From: an uncultured Collinsella sp.
Lineage (GTDB): Bacteria; Actinomycetota; Coriobacteriia; Coriobacteriales; Coriobacteriaceae
Direction of reading: 5' to 3'
DNA length: 64,000 bases
NCBI GenBank assembly: GCA_947642445.1
Contig: CANRSF010000003.1
Coordinates: 62,001 to 126,000 of the forward strand
Shown: one piece after another, positions 61,116 to 64,000 of the stretch
How positions within the stretch are numbered: the first letter of the stretch is position 1
How the letters are laid out: every line of letters starts with the position of its first letter
The notes under the pieces: model-generated
Told to the model about the DNA's origin: nothing
Databases searched by the model: none
What the model saw: only the letters and a program-made list of their open reading frames with translations
Program-made: the position numbers and the translations under genes

Positions 61116-61856
61116 ATGGCTACCATCGCGATTATCGGTGCGCTCGAAAAAGAGATCATGCAGATTAAGGAAGAGCTGAGCGACGTTTGCGAGGCGCGGG
61201 AGGCAGGCTTGACCGTTGTGAGCGGTGAGCTCGACGGTCTGACAGTTGTCGCCACAACGGCGGGCATGGGCACGGTGAACGCCGCCGCTGCAACACAGCA
61301 CCTCATTAGCAAGTATGCTCCGCAGGCTGTTGTGTTTTCGGGCATTGCGGGCGGTTTGAACCCCAAGCTCCATATCGACGACGTGGTCATTGGCAAACGC
61401 CTACGCTATCTGGATACCGATACCGCGCTTATCGCCGAGTCCGCACCGGGGCTCGAGGAGTTTGGCTCGACACCCGCGCTGGTCGATATTGCCGTCGACG
61501 TGCTTGCTGAGCGTGGGTTTGTTGATGCTTCGACAAATGCAGCCGCTTCGAACGAGGGAGCCAAACAATTCCTGGTCGGCACGATTGCCACGGGTAACCG
61601 CTTTGTGACGGGCACCGCCATGCGCAACGACGCTATCGAGGCGACGCATGCCGATTGTGTCGGCATGGAGGGCGCGGCAATTGCCCATGTCGCAACCAAA
61701 AATGGTGTCGATTGCCTGGTGTTGCGCGCTATCAGCGATAATTGTGACGAGGCGTACGATGCAATTTGCGACCGAGAGTTCGATCTGTTCGAGTACGCGC
61801 GTGTCGCAAGTGACATCACGCTCGATATCGTCCGCCGCATTGCTGCTGCGCAATAG
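61116..61856 (+). CDS. mtnN: 5'-methylthioadenosine/S-adenosylhomocysteine nucleosidase
   Basis: A 246-residue enzyme releasing adenine from methylthioadenosine and S-adenosylhomocysteine, in the methyl cycle and autoinducer-2 route. ATIAIIGALEKEIMQIKEEL, TTAGMGTVNAAAATQHLI, FSGIAGGLNPKL, VGMEGAAIAHVA and LRAISDNCDE match MtnN/Pfs, including the catalytic Glu and Asp. ATG at 61116 follows GGGGA; TTG at 61104 is a less likely start. EngB follows by 38 bp. Confidence 0.92.
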   Translation: MATIAIIGALEKEIMQIKEELSDVCEAREAGLTVVSGELDGLTVVATTAGMGTVNAAAATQHLISKYAPQAVVFSGIAGGLNPKLHIDDVVIGKRLRYLDTDTALIAESAPGLEEFGSTPALVDIAVDVLAERGFVDASTNAAASNEGAKQFLVGTIATGNRFVTGTAMRNDAIEATHADCVGMEGAAIAHVATKNGVDCLVLRAISDNCDEAYDAICDREFDLFEYARVASDITLDIVRRIAAAQ

Positions 61857-61894
61857 CGCGCTCTTTTGTAAGAACCTACGACCAAGGAGTGTCC

Positions 61895-62485
61895 ATGGCC
61901 GATTCCATTAACTACCAGCTTGCCAAGTTCGTCGCCAGCTACGGCAAGGTTTCGCAGATTCTCGAGTCCACCTGCCCCGAGGTGAGCTTTGTCGGCCGCT
62001 CCAACGTGGGCAAGTCGTCGATTATGAACAAGCTCTTTGGCCGCAAGAACCTGGTCAAGGTTTCCAGTACGCCGGGCAAGACGAGCAACATCAACTTCTT
62101 TGAGGCCGACGACGTGCATTTCGTGGACCTGCCGGGTTACGGTTTCGCTCGTCGCTCCAAGGCCGAGCGCGACCGCTGGGCCGAGCTTATTGGCGACTTC
62201 TTTGACTCCGAGCGCAGCTTTAACCTGGTCGTATCGCTGGTTGACATTCGTCACGACCCCAGCAAGCTCGATCATGACATGATCGACTACCTGCAGGGCA
62301 ACGAGTTCAACTTTATCGTCTGCCTCACCAAAGCCGACAAGCTCAGCCGCACCCAGCAGGCCCGCCAGGCAGCAGCCATCAAAAAGCAGCTCAACGTCCC
62401 GGCCGAAAACGTAATCATCACAAGCTCCCAGACTGGCACCGGTATCGATGAACTCAAGCGCCGCATCGCCGAGGCCTGCCTCTAA
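61895..62485 (+). CDS. engB: ribosome biogenesis GTP-binding protein EngB/YsxC
   Basis: A 196-residue GTPase needed for 50S subunit assembly. G1 GRSNVGKSS (about 33-41), G2 region TPGKTSNINF, G3 DLPGYGFA, G4 TKADKL and G5 TSSQTG are all visible. AAGGAG six bases before the ATG sets the start. Probably co-transcribed with mtnN. Confidence 0.95.
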   Translation: MADSINYQLAKFVASYGKVSQILESTCPEVSFVGRSNVGKSSIMNKLFGRKNLVKVSSTPGKTSNINFFEADDVHFVDLPGYGFARRSKAERDRWAELIGDFFDSERSFNLVVSLVDIRHDPSKLDHDMIDYLQGNEFNFIVCLTKADKLSRTQQARQAAAIKKQLNVPAENVIITSSQTGTGIDELKRRIAEACL

Positions 62486-62518
62486 TCGGGCTGCAGCCCC
62501 TCAAAAGCTCTCATCTAT

Positions 62519-62561
62519 ATCACCCCAGTGATAGTTATTGGTAAACTATCACTGGGGTGAT
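62519..62561. promoter_or_regulatory. 18-bp perfect palindrome between engB and the HTH gene
   Basis: ATCACCCCAGTGATAGTT (62519-62536) and AACTATCACTGGGGTGAT (62544-62561) with a seven-base centre. ATCAC-N-AGTGAT is a palindrome within each arm, so it could be a double operator for the HTH protein, or a terminator of engB without T-run. Confidence 0.55.
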
Positions 62562-62698
62562 GTCAATTGGTTCCGAGTATTATCCCAGGCGTTTCGAGTG
62601 AGAGCAGAACGCGCGGCGCAAGTACTTGGACACTGTGAATGGATTCGATTCCGAAGGTGTCGACATTAGGGATTTGATGGCAGGGAGGGTTGATTTAA

Positions 62699-63397
62699 AT
62701 GATCCAAGAGTTAACGGATTGTGGGCCGAGTAGGACATACCCCGTCTACTACCTTGAGGATGCAATGAACAACCTCGGCGACTGCTTTGACTATGCCGTT
62801 AACGATTATGGGGCAGAAGGATCGGAAGTTGCTGAACTCTTTTGTCTGAGCGGCGTAGCCCGCGAGTTCGAACGCGGCAACGCATGGGTAGTGTCGGGAA
62901 AATCGGGCGTTGAGCTGTTCGCACTCATTGCCGAAAGGTCCGGCTATCAATCAAGGCCGATGCCAAATCGAACCTACCGATTCGAAAAGACACCGGAATA
63001 TTGGACAGGCTGGATATTGGCATACCTTCAGTGGCGCCTAGGAGAGTCTTTCGAAGATTTGCTGCATGTCGTTCCATTCGATGTGCTACGCAGTCTGTAC
63101 TACCCCTGGCACGAAGCCTCGGAGGAACGCGTGGCTCGCCTCGTCTGCGATATGGCGAAAAAAGCGTCCAGGCAAACCAAACTTGCGTTAGCAAGAAAGA
63201 GGCTCAAGAAAACCCAACAAGATCTGGCATACGAATCGGGTGTGTCACTCCGCTCAATCCAAATGTACGAACAGCGCCAGAGAAACATCAATGAAGCTTC
63301 GGTAACAAGCGTAAGAACCATAGCAAAAGCCCTCCACTGCAACATCGAAGACCTCCTAGAACCAGTCTTCGAATACAAAGAAACCAGCGCCGTGTAA
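62699..63397 (+). CDS. HTH (XRE-type) protein, antitoxin-like
   Basis: A 232-residue protein. The N-terminal domain (TYPVYYLEDAMNNLGDCFDY, GVAREFERGNAWVVSGKSG, EYWTGWILAYLQWRLGESF) is of a kind found in Firmicutes HTH proteins; its role is unknown to me. The C-terminal XRE HTH (about 168-222) reads LKKTQQDLAYESGVSLRSIQ, then EQRQRNINEA. Such genes often sit next to toxin-like partners, but the upstream frame (RRKYLDTVNGFDSEGVDIRD, to a stop overlapping this gene) is only a fragment. GGGAGG precedes the ATG. Lower GC suggests transfer. Confidence 0.8.
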   Translation: MIQELTDCGPSRTYPVYYLEDAMNNLGDCFDYAVNDYGAEGSEVAELFCLSGVAREFERGNAWVVSGKSGVELFALIAERSGYQSRPMPNRTYRFEKTPEYWTGWILAYLQWRLGESFEDLLHVVPFDVLRSLYYPWHEASEERVARLVCDMAKKASRQTKLALARKRLKKTQQDLAYESGVSLRSIQMYEQRQRNINEASVTSVRTIAKALHCNIEDLLEPVFEYKETSAV

Positions 63398-63518
63398 AGC
63401 GGGTATTGAACAACGATTGCGCAGATGAAAGCCTGTCAAAGCGCATTTCATACAGCGAAGCTAGATGGTTGATAGGGCATGTGGGTCTTGTAGGTATTCA
63501 CAAGTTCGCTTATGTATA

Positions 63519-63560
63519 AAAATGCCCCGATAAGCAAGAGTGCTCGGCGGGGCATTTCTT
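63519..63560. terminator. bidirectional terminator
   Basis: AAAATGCCCC (63519-63528) pairs with GGGGCATTT (63549-63557), then CTT. A and T runs on both sides suit the HTH gene and the converging gene at 63636. Confidence 0.7.
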
Positions 63561-63635
63561 AATCGATGACGCTAACGGGAGTTAAGCTTTAATAGCTTGC
63601 GACGGGAAGCACCCGTATTTGATGATCAAGGCCAA

Positions 63636-64000
63636 TTATTCGATTCGGGCGCTCAACCAGTACTCTCCATTCGAGGCTGCGATTGCGTACGTAATTCCAT
63701 TTTTGACGATTGGTTCATCTACGCAAGCAGCGCCGACTTGCTTGGCATCTGAAAACGAAAGTGTTGGATCAATCGCTTGTATGGTTGCTAATGCCGTTGC
63801 CGCGGCATAGTCTGAACTTTCGAAATACATGACTATATTCTTAAAGCAGTTTTCGGATCCAAGATAGCTAAATAGGATTTGGTTGCACGAGTCCGAAAAG
63901 AAACCTCCCACGCCTGCAAGCTTTGAGCCGTTTTTAATCTGGAGCTCGAGTCGTGTGCCGGTGTCGTCTAGTTCATAATCCGCTTTCATGCTGCTGCAAT
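63636..64000 (-). CDS. unidentified protein, probably cut by the window end
   Basis: At least 117 residues from an ATG at 63989 (MKADYELDDTGTRLELQ) to WLSARIE. The frame continues open to the window edge as Cys-Ser-Ser before this Met. A Cys-Ser-Ser sequence is common after the signal peptide of lipoproteins, but the preceding codon (xAT) does not fit the usual Gly/Ala, so that is uncertain. I do not recognise the family. GC content is lower than average. Confidence 0.55.
   Translation of the reverse strand, partial: CSSMKADYELDDTGTRLELQIKNGSKLAGVGGFFSDSCNQILFSYLGSENCFKNIVMYFESSDYAAATALATIQAIDPTLSFSDAKQVGAACVDEPIVKNGITYAIAASNGEYWLSARIE

Overview
The window looks like a piece of the chromosome of a gut Coriobacteriia bacterium, most likely Collinsella or a close relative. 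This is judged from GC-rich codon use, an anaerobic fermentative gene set (pyruvate formate-lyase, agmatine deiminase pathway, flavodiiron protein), many PTS genes, and membrane-bound LuxR regulators. It is inferred from protein recognition by eye, not from a search. No rRNA, tRNA, CRISPR array or complete insertion sequence was seen.

Layout. 1-2.8 kb: the end of an M42 aminopeptidase, then EIIA, EIIB and EIIC of a lactose/cellobiose-family PTS. 2.9-5.4 kb: an M24 peptidase, an RDD membrane protein, HPr and a DeoR-regulator remnant. 5.5-7.3 kb: an AAA/DUF4143 ATPase preceded by a 34-bp periodic repeat and followed by a three-unit 80-bp palindromic array. 7.4-17.4 kb: a lactose-PTS / tagatose-6-phosphate locus, lacE-lacG (-) divergent from a LacI regulator and lacF (+), then lacA, lacB, lacX and lacC. 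17.8-22 kb: Leloir genes galK-galT (-) divergent from a second LacI regulator. 22-25.3 kb: flavodiiron protein, DeoR regulator and a GatY/FbaA-type class II aldolase. The aldolase could complete the tagatose route, since no lacD is present. 25.6-28.7 kb: a HAD phosphatase, an AraC regulator and an unusual NUDIX-Vsr fusion. 28.9-31.9 kb: a BceAB-like ABC system. 32.2-44.5 kb: a putrescine/agmatine island (ptcA, aguD, aguA and a second antiporter) bracketed by two 7TM-LuxR regulators, plus an amidohydrolase and a MATE exporter. 44.6-46.9 kb: a second DUF4143 ATPase behind five 23-bp tandem repeats, then a GNAT acetyltransferase. 47.3-53.5 kb: DAHP synthase and a MarR-ABC-ABC operon. 53.8-55.7 kb: an SDR and a KdgT-type permease. 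56.1-60.8 kb: pyruvate formate-lyase split into a main chain and a separate glycyl-radical subunit, a DegV protein and PflA. 61.1-64 kb: MTA/SAH nucleosidase, EngB, an HTH protein and an unidentified protein cut by the window end.

The main theme is import and fermentation of sugars: PTS uptake of lactose/beta-glucosides, tagatose and Leloir catabolism, and PFL-based pyruvate cleavage. Energy and acid management by agmatine deimination sits beside it.

The most unusual points are the split pyruvate formate-lyase; a family of long intergenic hairpins, two of which share a core but have different, still self-complementary arms; the periodic repeats in front of both DUF4143 ATPases; the exact 10-mer GTGAACGGTA in four promoter regions; and the NUDIX-Vsr fusion.
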